Positions 50,041-59,835 of a stretch of 64,000 nucleotides of DNA are shown here, in pieces (position 1 is the first letter of the stretch; each line of letters starts with the position of its first letter). The DNA lies in NCBI RefSeq assembly GCF_004801295.1, contig NZ_SSOC01000006.1, positions 124,001-188,000 on the forward strand, read 5' to 3'. The notes under the pieces were generated by a model. It saw only the letters and a program-made list of their open reading frames with translations. It made no database searches and was not told the DNA's origin. The DNA is from Pseudothauera nasutitermitis. GTDB lineage: Bacteria > Pseudomonadota > Gammaproteobacteria > Burkholderiales > Rhodocyclaceae. The position numbers and the translations under genes were made by a program.

Positions 50041-51255
50041 ATGGGCCTGCGCTCCTGGCTCGACAGCATCGAGCATCACTTCGAAAAGGGCGGCCGCTTC
50101 GAGAAGTTCTACGCCGTCTATGAGGCCGTCGACACCGGTCTGTACAAGCCGGCATCGGTGACCCGGACCACCGCCCACGTGCGCGACGGCCTGGACCTCA
50201 AGCGCATGATGATCACCGTGTGGCTGTGCACCTTCCCGGCGATGTTCTTCGGCATGTGGAACGTCGGCTACCAGGCCAACAGCATCCTTGCCGGCAGCGC
50301 CGAGCTGATGGCCGCGCAGGACGGCTGGCGCTTCGCCCTGCTGGGCGCGCTGACCGGCTTCGACCCCGGTAGCCTGTGGGACAACTTCGTGCACGGCGCG
50401 GCTTACTTCGTGCCCATCTACCTGGTCACCTTCATCGTCGGCGGTTTCTGGGAGGTGCTGTTCGCGATGGTGCGCAGGCATGAGGTGAACGAGGGCTTCT
50501 TCGTCACCTCGGTGCTGTTCGCGCTGGTCTGCCCGCCGGACATGCCGCTGTGGCAGGTGGCGCTGGGCATCAGCTTCGGCGTGGTGGTGGGCAAGGAGGT
50601 GTTCGGCGGCACGGGCAAGAACTTCCTCAACCCGGCGCTCACCGGGCGGGCCTTCCTGTACTTCGCCTATCCGGCGCAGATGTCGGGCGACGCGGTGTGG
50701 GCGGCGGTGGATGGCTACTCCGGCGCAACCATGCTGTCGCTGGGCAACTCCGGCGGCATCGAGGCCATCGTCGGCAGCGGCATCAGTTGGATGGATGCCT
50801 TCCTCGGCACGGTGCAGGGCTCCATCGGCGAGACCAGCACGCTGGCCATCCTGATCGGCGGCGTGGTGCTGCTGGTGATGAAGATCGCCTCCTGGCGCAT
50901 CGTGCTCGGCGTGCTCGGCGGCATGATCGCCACCAGCCTGCTGTTCAACGCCATCGGCTCGGACACCAACCCGATGTTCGCCATGCCGTGGTACTGGCAT
51001 CTGGTGGTCGGCGGTTTCGCCTTCGGCATGATCTTCATGGCCACCGATCCGGTGTCGGCGTCGATGACCGATACCGGCAAATGGATCTTCGGCGCGCTGA
51101 TCGGCGTGATGACCGTGCTGATCCGCGTGGTCAATCCGGCCTTCCCGGAAGGCATCATGCTGGCCATCCTGTTCGGCAACCTGTGTGCGCCGCTGATCGA
51201 TCACTTCGTGGTGGCGGCCAACATCAAGCGGAGGCTCGCGCGCGATGTCCAATAA
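50041..51255 (+). CDS. nqrB: Na+-NQR subunit B
   Basis: Membrane subunit forming most of the sodium path and carrying covalent FMN plus riboflavin. The 404 residues have about ten membrane helices. The FMN attachment motif is SGAT in [14 protein letters not shown] (Thr about 229). Other family blocks are [20 protein letters not shown] and [20 protein letters not shown]. The start is 2 bases after nqrA stop and the end overlaps nqrC by 11 bases. Attachment of FMN to Thr needs ApbE, which is not encoded in this window. Confidence 0.97.
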   Translation: MGLRSWLDSIEHHFEKGGRFEKFYAVYEAVDTGLYKPASVTRTTAHVRDGLDLKRMMITVWLCTFPAMFFGMWNVGYQANSILAGSAELMAAQDGWRFALLGALTGFDPGSLWDNFVHGAAYFVPIYLVTFIVGGFWEVLFAMVRRHEVNEGFFVTSVLFALVCPPDMPLWQVALGISFGVVVGKEVFGGTGKNFLNPALTGRAFLYFAYPAQMSGDAVWAAVDGYSGATMLSLGNSGGIEAIVGSGISWMDAFLGTVQGSIGETSTLAILIGGVVLLVMKIASWRIVLGVLGGMIATSLLFNAIGSDTNPMFAMPWYWHLVVGGFAFGMIFMATDPVSASMTDTGKWIFGALIGVMTVLIRVVNPAFPEGIMLAILFGNLCAPLIDHFVVAANIKRRLARDVQ

Positions 51256-52033
51256 GGAATCCACATCCCGTACCCTGCTGGTGGCGCTGGCGGTCAGTCT
51301 GGTCAGTTCCGTCTTCGTCGCCGGGGCGGCGGTTTCGCTCAAGCCGCTGCAAATCCAGAACAAGCTGCTCGACAAGCAGCGCAGCATCGCTTCGATCGCC
51401 GGCATGGGCGGGCGCGAGCTGCCGGCCGCGCAGGTGCGCGAGCTGTTCGGCGAAACCATCCAGGCGCGCCTGGTCGATCTGGGCACCGGAGAGTTCAGCG
51501 ATGCCTTCGACGCGGAAACCTTCGACGCCACCAAGTCCGCCCGCGATCCGCAACTGTCGGTGACCTTGCCGTCGGCCGATGACATCGCCTCGATCAAGCG
51601 CCGCGAGCGTTATGCCACGGTGTATCTCGTCGAGAACGCCGAGGGCGGCATCGAGACGCTGATCCTGCCGGTGCGCGGCTACGGCCTGTGGTCCACGCTG
51701 CACGGTTTTCTGGCGCTGGCGGGCGACCTGAACACCGTGGTGGGCCTGGGCTTTCACGAGCACGCGGAAACGCCGGGTCTCGGCGGCGAAGTGGATAATC
51801 CGCGCTGGCGCGGGCAGTGGGCCGGCAAGCGCCTGTTCGACGGCGAGGGCCGTCTGGCGGTGCAGGTCGTCAAGGGCTCGGTGGACCCGCAGGGCACCCT
51901 GGCGGCCTACCAGGTCGACGGCCTGGCCGGCGCCACGCTGACCAGCAACGGTGTCAACAATCTGCTGCATTTCTGGCTCGGCGAGCAGGGCTTCGGCCCC
52001 TTCCTCGCCAGGCTGCGTTCCAAGGAGGCGTGA
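51245..52033 (+). CDS. nqrC: Na+-NQR subunit C
   Basis: Periplasmic-facing subunit with one N-terminal membrane helix (about 9-29, [20 protein letters not shown]) and an FMN-binding domain. The covalent FMN motif is AGAT in [16 protein letters not shown] (Thr about 226); the first position is Ala where Ser is common. [20 protein letters not shown] and [20 protein letters not shown] are typical. The 262-residue length is normal. The gene overlaps nqrB and lies 2 bases before nqrD. Confidence 0.96.
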   Translation: MSNKESTSRTLLVALAVSLVSSVFVAGAAVSLKPLQIQNKLLDKQRSIASIAGMGGRELPAAQVRELFGETIQARLVDLGTGEFSDAFDAETFDATKSARDPQLSVTLPSADDIASIKRRERYATVYLVENAEGGIETLILPVRGYGLWSTLHGFLALAGDLNTVVGLGFHEHAETPGLGGEVDNPRWRGQWAGKRLFDGEGRLAVQVVKGSVDPQGTLAAYQVDGLAGATLTSNGVNNLLHFWLGEQGFGPFLARLRSKEA

Positions 52034-52035
52034 CC

Positions 52036-52701
52036 ATGGCCAAGCCCACTGCTAGGGAAGTCCTGCTCAATCCCTTGTTCAACAACAACCCCATCGCCCT
52101 GCAGATCCTCGGCATCTGTTCGGCGCTGGCGGTCACCAGCAACCTGAACACCGCGCTGGTGATGTCCATCGCGCTCACGCTGGTCACCGGCTTTTCCAGC
52201 ATGTTCGTGTCGATGATCCGCAACCAGATTCCCAGTTCGATCCGCATGATCGTGCAGGTGGTGATCATCGCCTCGCTGGTGATCGTGGTGGACCAGATAC
52301 TCAAGGCGTTCGCATTCGGCCTCGCCAAGCAACTCTCGGTGTTCGTCGGGCTGATCATCACCAACTGCATCGTCATGGGGCGCGCGGAAGGCTTCGCCAT
52401 GCAGAATCCGCCGGGCCTGTCCTTCCTCGACGGCATCGGCAACGGCCTGGGCTACAGCGCGGTGCTGATCGCCGTCGGCTTCGTGCGCGAACTGTTCGGC
52501 GCCGGCAAGCTGTTCGGCGTGACCGTCCTGCCGGCGGTCACCGACGGTGGCTGGTATCAGCCCAATGGTTTGCTGCTGCTGCCGCCCTCGGCCTTCTTCC
52601 TGATCGGCTTCCTGATCTGGGGGCTGCGCGCCTGGAAGACCCGCCAGGTGGAACACACCGAGTTCAAGATGGCCCCGCAGACGCACAAGGAGGCCTACTG
52701 A
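52036..52701 (+). CDS. nqrD: Na+-NQR subunit D
   Basis: Six-helix membrane subunit of 221 residues that pairs with NqrE around an intramembrane iron-sulfur centre. The conserved Cys residues are in [12 protein letters not shown] (about 27) and [20 protein letters not shown] (about 110). [10 protein letters not shown] near the start and the [11 protein letters not shown] loop are typical. It abuts nqrE, sharing one base. The Fe centre needs the maturation factor NqrM in characterised systems, and no nqrM is seen here. Confidence 0.96.
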   Translation: MAKPTAREVLLNPLFNNNPIALQILGICSALAVTSNLNTALVMSIALTLVTGFSSMFVSMIRNQIPSSIRMIVQVVIIASLVIVVDQILKAFAFGLAKQLSVFVGLIITNCIVMGRAEGFAMQNPPGLSFLDGIGNGLGYSAVLIAVGFVRELFGAGKLFGVTVLPAVTDGGWYQPNGLLLLPPSAFFLIGFLIWGLRAWKTRQVEHTEFKMAPQTHKEAY

Positions 52702-53309
52702 TGGAGCATTACATCAGCCTCTTCGTGCGCACTGTGTTCATCGAGAACATGGCGCTGGCCTTCTTCCTGGGCATGTGCACCTTCATCGCCATTTCCAAGA
52801 AGGTGGAGACGGCGATCAGCCTGGGCGCCACCGTGGTGGTGGTGCAGACCATCGCGGTGCCGCTCAACAACCTCGTCTATCACACCTTCCTGGCCGAGGG
52901 TGCGCTGGCCTGGGCGGGGCTGCCGGAGGTGGATCTGTCCTTCATCGGCCTGTTGTCCTTCATCGGCATCATCGCCGCGACGGTGCAGATTCTCGAAATG
53001 CTGCTCGACCGCTACGTGCCGGCGCTGTACCACGCGCTGGGCGTGTTCCTGCCGCTGATCACGGTGCACTGCGCGATCATGGGCGGCGTGCTGTTCATGG
53101 TCGAGCGCGACTACACCTTCGGCGAGTCGGTGGTGTATGGAGTGGGTTCCGGGTTCTCCTGGGCGCTGGCCATCGCCCTGCTGGCCGCCATCCGCGAGAA
53201 GCTCAAGTACAGCGACGTGCCCGCCGGCCTGCAGGGCCTGGGCATCACCTTCATCACCATCGGCCTGATGTCGTTGGGTTTCATGTCCTTCTCGGGCGTG
53301 CAACTGTAA
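52701..53309 (+). CDS. nqrE: Na+-NQR subunit E
   Basis: Six-helix partner of NqrD, 202 residues, with inverted topology. It opens [20 protein letters not shown], and its iron ligands are in [16 protein letters not shown] (Cys about 26) and [20 protein letters not shown] (Cys about 120). It ends [14 protein letters not shown], the usual tail. The gene lies between nqrD and nqrF within the operon. Length is normal. Confidence 0.97.
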   Translation: MEHYISLFVRTVFIENMALAFFLGMCTFIAISKKVETAISLGATVVVVQTIAVPLNNLVYHTFLAEGALAWAGLPEVDLSFIGLLSFIGIIAATVQILEMLLDRYVPALYHALGVFLPLITVHCAIMGGVLFMVERDYTFGESVVYGVGSGFSWALAIALLAAIREKLKYSDVPAGLQGLGITFITIGLMSLGFMSFSGVQL

Positions 53310-53322
53310 GGGGGCGGAGAAG

Positions 53323-54546
53323 ATGAACGCAGAAATCATTCTCGGCATCGGCATGTTCACCGCCACGGTGCTGATCCTGGCGCTGATTATTCTGATCGCG
53401 CGCTCCGTCCTGGTGTCCTCGGGCGACGTCGTCATCGACATCAACGGAGAGAAGAAACTCACCGTGGCTGCCGGCGGCAAGCTGTTGCAGACCCTGGCGG
53501 AAAACGGCCTGTTCCTGCCCTCGGCCTGCGGCGGCGGCGGCACCTGCGCGCAGTGCAAATGCGTGGTCACCGAAGGCGGCGGCTCCATGCTGGCCACCGA
53601 GGAGCCGCACTTCACCAAGCGCGAGGCCCGCGAGGGCTGGCGCCTGTCGTGCCAGACGGCGGTGAAGCAGGACATGAAGGTGGTGGTGCCGGAAGAAGTG
53701 TTCGGCGTGAAGAAGTGGGAATGCACGGTGGCGTCCAACCCCAACGTCGCCACCTTCATCAAGGAACTCACCCTGCGCCTGCCCGAAGGCGAGGACGTGC
53801 ATTTCCGCGCCGGCGGCTACGTGCAGCTCGAATGCCCGCCGCACGTGGTCAGGTACGCGGATTTCGACATCCAGGACGAATACCGCGGCGACTGGGACAA
53901 GTTCGACATGTGGCGCTTCGTCTCCAAGGTGGACGAGACGGTGATCCGCGCCTATTCCATGGCCAACTACCCGGACGAAAAGGGCCTGGTGAAGTTCAAC
54001 ATCCGCGTGGCCTCGCCCCCGCCGGGGCGCGACGACATCCCGCCGGGGAAGATGTCCTCCTGGGTGTTCGGCCTCAAGCCGGGCGACAAGGTCACCGTGT
54101 ACGGCCCCTTCGGCGAGTTCTTCGCGCGCGACACCGACCACGAGATGGTGTTCATCGGCGGCGGCGCGGGCATGGCGCCGATGCGCTCGCACATCTTCGA
54201 CCAGCTCAAGCGGCTCAACAGCCAGCGCAAGATCAGCTTCTGGTATGGCGCGCGTTCGCTGCGCGAAGCCTTCTACGTGGAGGAATTCGACCGGCTGCAG
54301 GCGGAGAACCCCAACTTCAAATGGCATCTGGCGCTCTCCGACCCGCTGCCCGAGGACAACTGGAACGGCCCCACCGGCTTCATCCACAACGTGCTGTACG
54401 AGCACTACCTGAAGGACCACCCGGCGCCGGAGGACTGCGAGTTCTACATGTGCGGCCCGCCGATGATGAACGCCGCGGTGATCAAGATGCTGTTGGACCT
54501 CGGCGTGGAGCGCGAGAACATTCTGCTCGACGATTTCGGTGGCTGA
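53323..54546 (+). CDS. nqrF: Na+-NQR subunit F (NADH dehydrogenase subunit)
   Basis: Entry point for electrons from NADH. The 407 residues include an N-terminal membrane anchor (about 6-28), a [2Fe-2S] domain with Cys 69, 75, 78 and 110 ([21 protein letters not shown]), a FAD domain (RAYSMANYP) and an NADH domain ([20 protein letters not shown]). The protein ends [10 protein letters not shown], as usual. It is the last gene of the operon; the next gene is convergent, so nqrM and apbE must lie elsewhere. Confidence 0.97.
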   Translation: MNAEIILGIGMFTATVLILALIILIARSVLVSSGDVVIDINGEKKLTVAAGGKLLQTLAENGLFLPSACGGGGTCAQCKCVVTEGGGSMLATEEPHFTKREAREGWRLSCQTAVKQDMKVVVPEEVFGVKKWECTVASNPNVATFIKELTLRLPEGEDVHFRAGGYVQLECPPHVVRYADFDIQDEYRGDWDKFDMWRFVSKVDETVIRAYSMANYPDEKGLVKFNIRVASPPPGRDDIPPGKMSSWVFGLKPGDKVTVYGPFGEFFARDTDHEMVFIGGGAGMAPMRSHIFDQLKRLNSQRKISFWYGARSLREAFYVEEFDRLQAENPNFKWHLALSDPLPEDNWNGPTGFIHNVLYEHYLKDHPAPEDCEFYMCGPPMMNAAVIKMLLDLGVERENILLDDFGG

Positions 54547-54664
54547 GCGGGCGACTGCTGGGTCACCTGGTTTGAACCTTGGCACCCGGAAGTGCGCATG
54601 ATTTCTGGCATCACATGGGCGCGCGCTGTGAAGCCGCGGGCTATCCCCGATTCCGCACCCCATG

Positions 54665-54693
54665 AAAAAAACGGCGCCGGAGTGAGGCGCCGT
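54665..54693 (-). terminator. Intrinsic terminator for the TonB-receptor operon
   Basis: Read on the minus strand, an 8-base-pair GC-rich stem (arms 54693-54686 and 54678-54671, ACGGCGCC/GGCGCCGT) with a 7-base loop is followed at once by seven U residues (54671-54665). It lies 65 bases beyond the receptor stop codon. On the plus strand the hairpin has no U-run, so it does not obviously end the nqr transcript. Confidence 0.9.
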
Positions 54694-54757
54694 ATCGCGA
54701 CAAGGGACAACGCGCTTCCCCGCTCGCCGACTGCCCGTACAGATCGTCAGGCAGACA

Positions 54758-57196
54758 TTACAGTCCGTACTGCAAGGTCAGCAGGAAGGACCTCGGCGCG
54801 CCGTAGTAATTATTGTCGTAGCTGATGGACTGGAAGTACTTCTTATCCGTCAGGTTGTCGATATTGAGCGCGAGCGAAAGGTTCTTGCCGATCTGGTAGC
54901 CGATGCGCGCATCGAACAGCGTGTAGCCGCCCTGGGTGCGTCCGAAATAGGCGAAGTCCGAGGAATGGCTCTGGCTGCGCAGACCGCCGCCCACGGTCCA
55001 GCGGCTCCATTCGCCCGGCAGGCGGTAGTTGCCCCACACACGCGCGATGTGCTGCGGCACGCCGGTATTGGCCGAGATGTCGTAGCCCACCGAAGGCACG
55101 TCGTTGCTGCGGTAACGGGTGTGCGTATAGGTGTAGGACGCGGCCAGTTGCAGACCCCGTGCCACTTCACCGCTCACTTCGGCCTCGAAGCCCTGGCTCA
55201 GCAAGTGTGCCGACGAGGTGTAGCAGGTACCGCCGCAGCGGATATCGGCGATGTCTTGGGGAACCGAGCCGTCCTCGAACGCGACGTTCTTCTGCTTGGT
55301 CCGAAAGAGCGCAAATGCGGTGTTGACCCGTCCACCCAACAATTCCCCTTTCAGCCCCAATTCATAGCTGACGCCACTGACCGGTGCCAGGAAGCTGCCT
55401 GAAACGTCGCGCTGGCTTTGCGGTTTGAAGATTTCCGCATAGCTGCCATACACCGACCACTGTCCGTTGACCGCATAGGTCAGTCCGGCGAAGGGCGTGA
55501 GTTTCTTGCTTTCCTTGGCGGTGCTTGCCGAGTAGCCCCAGATGCCGTCCGACACATAGGTCTGCTCGAAGGACGACAGACGTGTGCCGAGAACCAGGGA
55601 AAGCGGTTCGGCGAGCTGATAGCGGCCCATGGCATACAAACCTTTCTTGTTGGAACGATAGCCGTCGTCCATGCGGTTTGCGGCCAGGATGTCGGCCATG
55701 CTGGGCTCGGGAGAAACGCTGGGCCGGTCATAGGCACCGCCCAGTTCTTCGTAGTTGCGGATCCAGCCCCAGAGGTCGGCGCTGCGCTGGCGCGAGAAGT
55801 TTGCACCCGCGGTCAGCGCGAGCTTGCGGCCGAGAACCGTGCTGTCGCCGGTGACGTGGAAGTCGCCACCGAGGTTCTTGGAGTACATGTCGAAGGCGTA
55901 GGCATCGCCGCGCACGGTGTTCGGTGGGCCGAGCCGGCCGGCGCGCAGCAGGTACTTGATGTCGTTGGACTCGCGTACTTCAACCAGTGATGCCTTGAAC
56001 TTCCAGTTGTCGTTGAAGCGGTGGACAAGGTCGGCGTACCAGGTGTCCTGGGTCTTGTCGGCGTGGCCCCAGCGGGCGCCCAGATTGGTCGAGCGGCTGT
56101 AGTGCGGCATGCTGCCGTCCGCATAGCCGGACAGCCCACCCCAGTCGATCGTACCTTCCGGCTTTTCCCGACTGAAGCCGAACCCGAGCGTGGTGGCGGG
56201 GCCGAGATCGATGTCGAAAGCGCCATAGACGGTGCGTTCCTTCGAGTCGATGTGGTCGCGGAAGGAGTCTGCCTGTTCGTAGTTCACGATCAGACGTCCG
56301 CGGATGGTTCGGCTTTCGTTCAGCGGACCGGAAAGATCGACCTGGGCACCGTAGCGTTCCCATGAGCCGGCCTTGGCGGTGAGGCCGAGCTGCAACGCGT
56401 GTGTCGGGCGTTTGCGCACCAGATTTATGGAGCCGGACGGATCCCCCTCGCCTTCGAACAATCCCTGCGGGCCGCGCATGATCTCCACGCGATCGAATAT
56501 CGACATGTCGCTGTTGAATGCCGAGCCGCGTGCGTACAACTGGCGTTCGAGCGGCACGCCGTTGAACTGATAGCTCTGGATGAAGAAGCCGCGCGAATAG
56601 AAATGGCCGCCGGGATCGTTGGCCACCGTGGTGACGCCGGGAGCGGTGAGCAATGCGCTGCGGATGTCGGTGACCCCCCGGTCGTCCATTTGCTGCCGGG
56701 TCAGGACGGATACCGCCTGTGGAATTTCGCGCAGGGACTGCTCACCTTTGCCGATGGTCACGACACCCGAGGTGTATGAGCCGGTGCCTTCAGTGGTGCC
56801 GCTGCGCTCGGCAGTGGCGGTGACGGTCACCGGTTTGAGCGAGGTTTCTCCGCCGGTAGCCGGCGGCGCGGGGCGCAGGGTGTAGGTGCCGGCGGTGGTT
56901 TTCACCAGTTCGAGGTCGCTGCCGGCGAGGGCGGCGTGCAGGGCCTGTTCCGGGGAGAGCGTGCCGCGTACCGGTGCGGCCCGGCGGCTGCCGACCAGTT
57001 GGCTGTCTACGGTGAGCGTCAGGCCGGCCTCGCGGCTGATCCGGTTGAGGGTGGCGGCCAGCGGCCCGGCGGGCAGGTCGTAGTTTTGCTGGCTGACGGT
57101 AGCGGCCGGCTGGGCGACGGCGCCGTGCGGGAGGGCGCCGGCCAGGGCAAGGGCGAGCGCCAGTGCGATGGGGCGCGGAGAGCAGTGTTGGGTCAT
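54758..57196 (-). CDS. TonB-dependent siderophore receptor with STN signalling domain
   Basis: Outer-membrane receptor of 812 residues. The signal peptide is cleaved after GAVA (about 28). An STN domain (about 40-110; NYDLPAGPLAATLNRISREA) is used for cell-surface signalling to FecR. After a linker comes the plug (about 150-255; REIPQAVSVLTRQQMDDRGV, RVEIMRGPQGLFEGEGDPSG) and a 22-strand-type barrel. It ends SFLLTLQYGL, with Leu where an aromatic residue is usual. It is third in the operon fecI-fecR-receptor. A ferric siderophore is the likely substrate by family and by the Fur-like box; which one is unknown. Confidence 0.92.
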   Translation of the reverse strand: MTQHCSPRPIALALALALAGALPHGAVAQPAATVSQQNYDLPAGPLAATLNRISREAGLTLTVDSQLVGSRRAAPVRGTLSPEQALHAALAGSDLELVKTTAGTYTLRPAPPATGGETSLKPVTVTATAERSGTTEGTGSYTSGVVTIGKGEQSLREIPQAVSVLTRQQMDDRGVTDIRSALLTAPGVTTVANDPGGHFYSRGFFIQSYQFNGVPLERQLYARGSAFNSDMSIFDRVEIMRGPQGLFEGEGDPSGSINLVRKRPTHALQLGLTAKAGSWERYGAQVDLSGPLNESRTIRGRLIVNYEQADSFRDHIDSKERTVYGAFDIDLGPATTLGFGFSREKPEGTIDWGGLSGYADGSMPHYSRSTNLGARWGHADKTQDTWYADLVHRFNDNWKFKASLVEVRESNDIKYLLRAGRLGPPNTVRGDAYAFDMYSKNLGGDFHVTGDSTVLGRKLALTAGANFSRQRSADLWGWIRNYEELGGAYDRPSVSPEPSMADILAANRMDDGYRSNKKGLYAMGRYQLAEPLSLVLGTRLSSFEQTYVSDGIWGYSASTAKESKKLTPFAGLTYAVNGQWSVYGSYAEIFKPQSQRDVSGSFLAPVSGVSYELGLKGELLGGRVNTAFALFRTKQKNVAFEDGSVPQDIADIRCGGTCYTSSAHLLSQGFEAEVSGEVARGLQLAASYTYTHTRYRSNDVPSVGYDISANTGVPQHIARVWGNYRLPGEWSRWTVGGGLRSQSHSSDFAYFGRTQGGYTLFDARIGYQIGKNLSLALNIDNLTDKKYFQSISYDNNYYGAPRSFLLTLQYGL

Positions 57197-57198
57197 CG

Positions 57199-57245
57199 GG
57201 CAGACTCCGGGAGTGGATGGGGAAAAGCGTCTTTCCCTGTCTGCC
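57199..57245 (-). promoter_or_regulatory. Nested hairpin abutting the receptor start codon
   Basis: In the 87-base gap between fecR and the receptor gene, outer arms GGCAGAC/GTCTGCC (57199-57205 and 57239-57245) enclose an inner stem GGGAAA/TTTCCC (57220-57225 and 57232-57237). In the mRNA the outer arm ends two bases before the receptor ATG, and the only ribosome-site-like GGAG sits inside the loop next to it. The structure could tune translation of the receptor relative to the sigma factor and FecR. Confidence 0.55.
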
Positions 57246-57283
57246 GAGCCAGTTCGAAAAAGCGATAGAGGGAAACGGAAAAA

Positions 57284-58288
57284 TTATTCCTGCGCGTGCC
57301 GCGCTTCGATACGCACCAGCCAGCCGCCGTGCTGGACGATGCGTACCGGCAGCGAGGCGGCCAGCGCGGCCAGCGCCCGGTCGCCGTCGTCCAGCGGCAG
57401 CGTGCCGGTGACGCGCAGGTCAGCGACTTCCGGTGCCACGCGCAGCAGGCCGGGACGGTAGCGGGCGAGTCGGGCGGCGACGGCGGCGAGCGGCTCGCCG
57501 TCGAGGATGAGCATGCCGTCGGTCCAGGCGTCGGCTTCCGGTGCGGCGGGCTGGATTTCGCCGGTTGCGCCGTCGCCCAGGCGCAGTTGGCGGCCGGCTT
57601 CGACCCTGCGTTCGGCTGCGCAGGCGCTGGCGCGGTCGGGCGGGCAGGAGGCCGGGCGGGCGAGGACGGCGGATTCGGTGACGGTCAGCCAGGTGGTGTC
57701 GCCGTCGCGGCGGACGATGAAGCGGGTGCCCAGGGCATGCAGGCTGCCCTGCGCGGTCAGCACGACGAACGGCCGCTGTTCCGACGGGTCGGCGTGGGCG
57801 GTGTGGATGTGGATCTCGCCGTCGCGCAGCCGGATGGCGCGGGTGTTTTCGTCGAATTCGAGGTCGACCGCGGAGCGGGCGTTGAGGACGATGACGGTGT
57901 TGTCCGGCAGCGTCACGGTGCGCCGTTCGCCGGTGCCGCTGCGATAGTCGGCGAGCAGGCCGGCGACCGGCTGATGGCGGTCGAGCACGGCGGCGCCGAG
58001 GCCGATGGCGAGGAGCAGGGCGAGCGGGCGGGAGGCGGTTTTCCAGCCGGCCTTGCGCCGCGCCCGGCCGAGCGCGGCGCGGACCGGCGCTTGTGCGGGC
58101 AGGCCGACGAGTTCGGCATCGAGGCTGGCGAGCTGCCGCCAGGCGCGGGCGTGGTCGGGGTGGGCGGCGAGCCATGTGCGGTGGGCGGCGAGTTCGGCGG
58201 CGTCGTTGCCGTCCAGGCGCAGTTGCCAGTCGATGGCCTGGTCGAGCACGCGCCGGGAAACCGGCTGGTCGTCCGCGTTGGCCGTCAT
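57284..58288 (-). CDS. fecR: FecR-type transmembrane sigma-factor regulator
   Basis: Inner-membrane protein that passes the signal from the outer-membrane receptor to the FecI sigma factor. The 334 residues comprise an N-terminal cytoplasmic DUF4880-type segment (about 12-55; RRVLDQAIDWQLRLDGND, WLAAHPDHARAWRQLASLDA), one membrane helix (about 88-102, PLALLLAIGLGAAVL), and a periplasmic FecR domain (about 110-230; RTVTLPDNTVIVLNARSAVD). A C-terminal STN-interacting part follows (GEPLAAVAARLARYRPGLLR). It starts 4 bases after the fecI stop. Confidence 0.92.
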   Translation of the reverse strand: MTANADDQPVSRRVLDQAIDWQLRLDGNDAAELAAHRTWLAAHPDHARAWRQLASLDAELVGLPAQAPVRAALGRARRKAGWKTASRPLALLLAIGLGAAVLDRHQPVAGLLADYRSGTGERRTVTLPDNTVIVLNARSAVDLEFDENTRAIRLRDGEIHIHTAHADPSEQRPFVVLTAQGSLHALGTRFIVRRDGDTTWLTVTESAVLARPASCPPDRASACAAERRVEAGRQLRLGDGATGEIQPAAPEADAWTDGMLILDGEPLAAVAARLARYRPGLLRVAPEVADLRVTGTLPLDDGDRALAALAASLPVRIVQHGGWLVRIEARHAQE

Positions 58289-58292
58289 CGCT

Positions 58293-58802
58293 TCACTCGG
58301 CGGTGCCGAAACGCAATTCGTAGCAATGGCGGGCGACGGTGGCGAGGTATTGGCGTACGCGCGGCACCGAAACGCCCAGCAGGGCGGCGATCTCGCCATG
58401 GTTCAGGCCGTCGAGGCGGCTGTGCAGCCAGGCCCGGCGGGCCTTGGCGGGAAGCCCGTCGAGCAGGCGGTCGACTTCCATCAGCGCTTCCAGCGCGAGT
58501 TGCCGTTGTTCCGGCGAGGGCGCGGTGGCTTCTGGCTCGCCGGCCAGCGATTCGAGATAGGCCCGTTCGAGTTCGCGGCGGCGGAACTGGTCGATGAGCA
58601 GTCCGCGTGCGATGGTGGTCAGGTAGGCGCGCGGTTCGCGCAGGTCGGCGAGCTTGCCCTGGCGGCTGCCGAGAATGCGCAGGAAGGTGTCCTGGGCCAG
58701 GTCGGCTGCCTGGTGCTGGCAACCCAGCTTGTGGCGCAGCCAGCCGAGCAGCCAGCGTTGGTGTTCGGCATAGAGTTCGGCGACGGGATGGATGGCGGGC
58801 AC
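58293..58802 (-). CDS. fecI: FecI-type ECF sigma factor
   Basis: Extracytoplasmic-function sigma factor of 169 residues that should transcribe the receptor and related genes when signalled by FecR. The start is GTG at 58802, directly preceded by GGAGAGG; the frame stays open further upstream but crosses the Fur-like box and was rejected. Region 2 is about 8-75 (LYAEHQRWLLGWLRHKLG, DLAQDTFLRIL, EPRAYLTTIARGLLIDQFRR) and region 4 about 105-160 (LPAKARRAWLHSRLDGLNHG, EIAALLGVSVPRVRQYLATV). It is the first gene of the iron-signalling operon. Confidence 0.93.
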   Translation of the reverse strand: MPAIHPVAELYAEHQRWLLGWLRHKLGCQHQAADLAQDTFLRILGSRQGKLADLREPRAYLTTIARGLLIDQFRRRELERAYLESLAGEPEATAPSPEQRQLALEALMEVDRLLDGLPAKARRAWLHSRLDGLNHGEIAALLGVSVPRVRQYLATVARHCYELRFGTAE

Positions 58803-58837
58803 GGGCCTCTCCGGAGACGGCGGGAGCGTTGGATGTC

Positions 58838-58856
58838 GAGAATCGTTCTTATTCTC
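58838..58856 (-). promoter_or_regulatory. Fur-box-like palindrome upstream of fecI
   Basis: A 19-base near-palindrome, GAGAATAAGAACGATTCTC on the minus strand, with the outer six bases GAGAAT/ATTCTC perfectly inverted. It matches the classical Fur box at 13 of 19 positions. It lies 36 bases upstream of the fecI start, where iron-loaded Fur would repress the operon. No other Fur-like site was seen. Confidence 0.65.
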
Positions 58857-59034
58857 TGGCGTCGATGCGGTTGGCGTCAATCGTCCGGAGTTTGGCCGGT
58901 TCTCCGCGGGATGGCTGGTCGCCGACACCGGCGCGCGGGGGCGAAGCGCGAGATGCCCGCCGCTGCCATGGTCCGGTAGACTGCCACGCACAACACAAAC
59001 CGCCCGACAGGGCGGCTCACCGGAGACAAGCGCC

Positions 59035-59835
59035 ATGACCGACACCGTTCTGCTCGACATCGACCAGGGCATTGCCACCCTGACCCTCAACCGCCCGGCG
59101 GCGCTCAACGCGCTGTCGGTGGAAATGATGCAGGATCTGCACGAGGCCACCGCCCGTCTGGCCGCCGCGACCGACGTGGACGTGGTGGTGATCAGCGGTG
59201 CCGGCGAGCACTTCATGGCCGGCGGCGACCTGAAGGATTTCGCCCGCAACCTGCATCTTTCGCCCGAGGAACGCCTGGAGGTGTTCCGCGCGATGATCGA
59301 GCGCTACATCAACCCCACCGTGCTGCTGCTGCAGGGCCTGCCCCAGCCGGTGGTCGCCAGGGTGCGCGGCGCCTGCGCGGGCTTCGGCCTGTCGCTGATG
59401 ATGGGCTGCGACCTGGTGGTCTGCGCGGACGACGCGGTGTTCACCACCGCCTACTCGTCCATCGCGCTGTCCGGCGACGGCGGCGCGTCGTACTTCCTGC
59501 CGCGCCAGGTGGGCCGCCGCAAGGCTGCCGAACTGCTGCTGCTCGCCGAGCGCTTCGACGCGCAGGAAGCCCTGCGCCTCGGCCTGGTCAGCCGCGTGGT
59601 GCCGGCCACCGAGCTGGACGCAGAGACCGCCCGGCTGGCGGCCCGCCTGCGCGCCGGGCCGCGCCACACCTACGCGGAGATCAAGCGGCTGCTGGCGGAT
59701 TCGCACGATGCGGCGCTGGAAGCCCAACTGCGTGCCGAAGGCGGCGCCTTCGCGCGCTGCGCGGCCAATGCCGATTTCGCCGAAGGGGTCACCGCCTTCC
59801 TGGAAAAGCGCAAGCCGTCCTTCGGCGCCGGCTGA
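59035..59835 (+). CDS. Crotonase-family (enoyl-CoA hydratase/isomerase-like) protein
   Basis: A 266-residue crotonase. The first oxyanion-hole segment is GEHFMAGGDLKDFARNL (about 57-73) and the second is VRGACAGFGLSLMMGCDLVV. In the position where hydratases have their two catalytic glutamates the sequence is TAYSSIALSGDGGASYFLPR, with neither Glu. That arrangement, with an Asp-Gly-Gly, is seen in isomerase-like branches. It is therefore more likely an isomerase or another acyl-CoA-modifying enzyme than a classical hydratase. It is divergent from fecI with no metabolic partner next to it. Confidence 0.85.
   Translation: MTDTVLLDIDQGIATLTLNRPAALNALSVEMMQDLHEATARLAAATDVDVVVISGAGEHFMAGGDLKDFARNLHLSPEERLEVFRAMIERYINPTVLLLQGLPQPVVARVRGACAGFGLSLMMGCDLVVCADDAVFTTAYSSIALSGDGGASYFLPRQVGRRKAAELLLLAERFDAQEALRLGLVSRVVPATELDAETARLAARLRAGPRHTYAEIKRLLADSHDAALEAQLRAEGGAFARCAANADFAEGVTAFLEKRKPSFGAG

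Noticed and set aside
54665-54693. Bidirectional terminator also serving nqrF
   Set aside because: On the plus strand the A-run precedes the stem and no U-run follows, so it supports termination of only the minus-strand operon.
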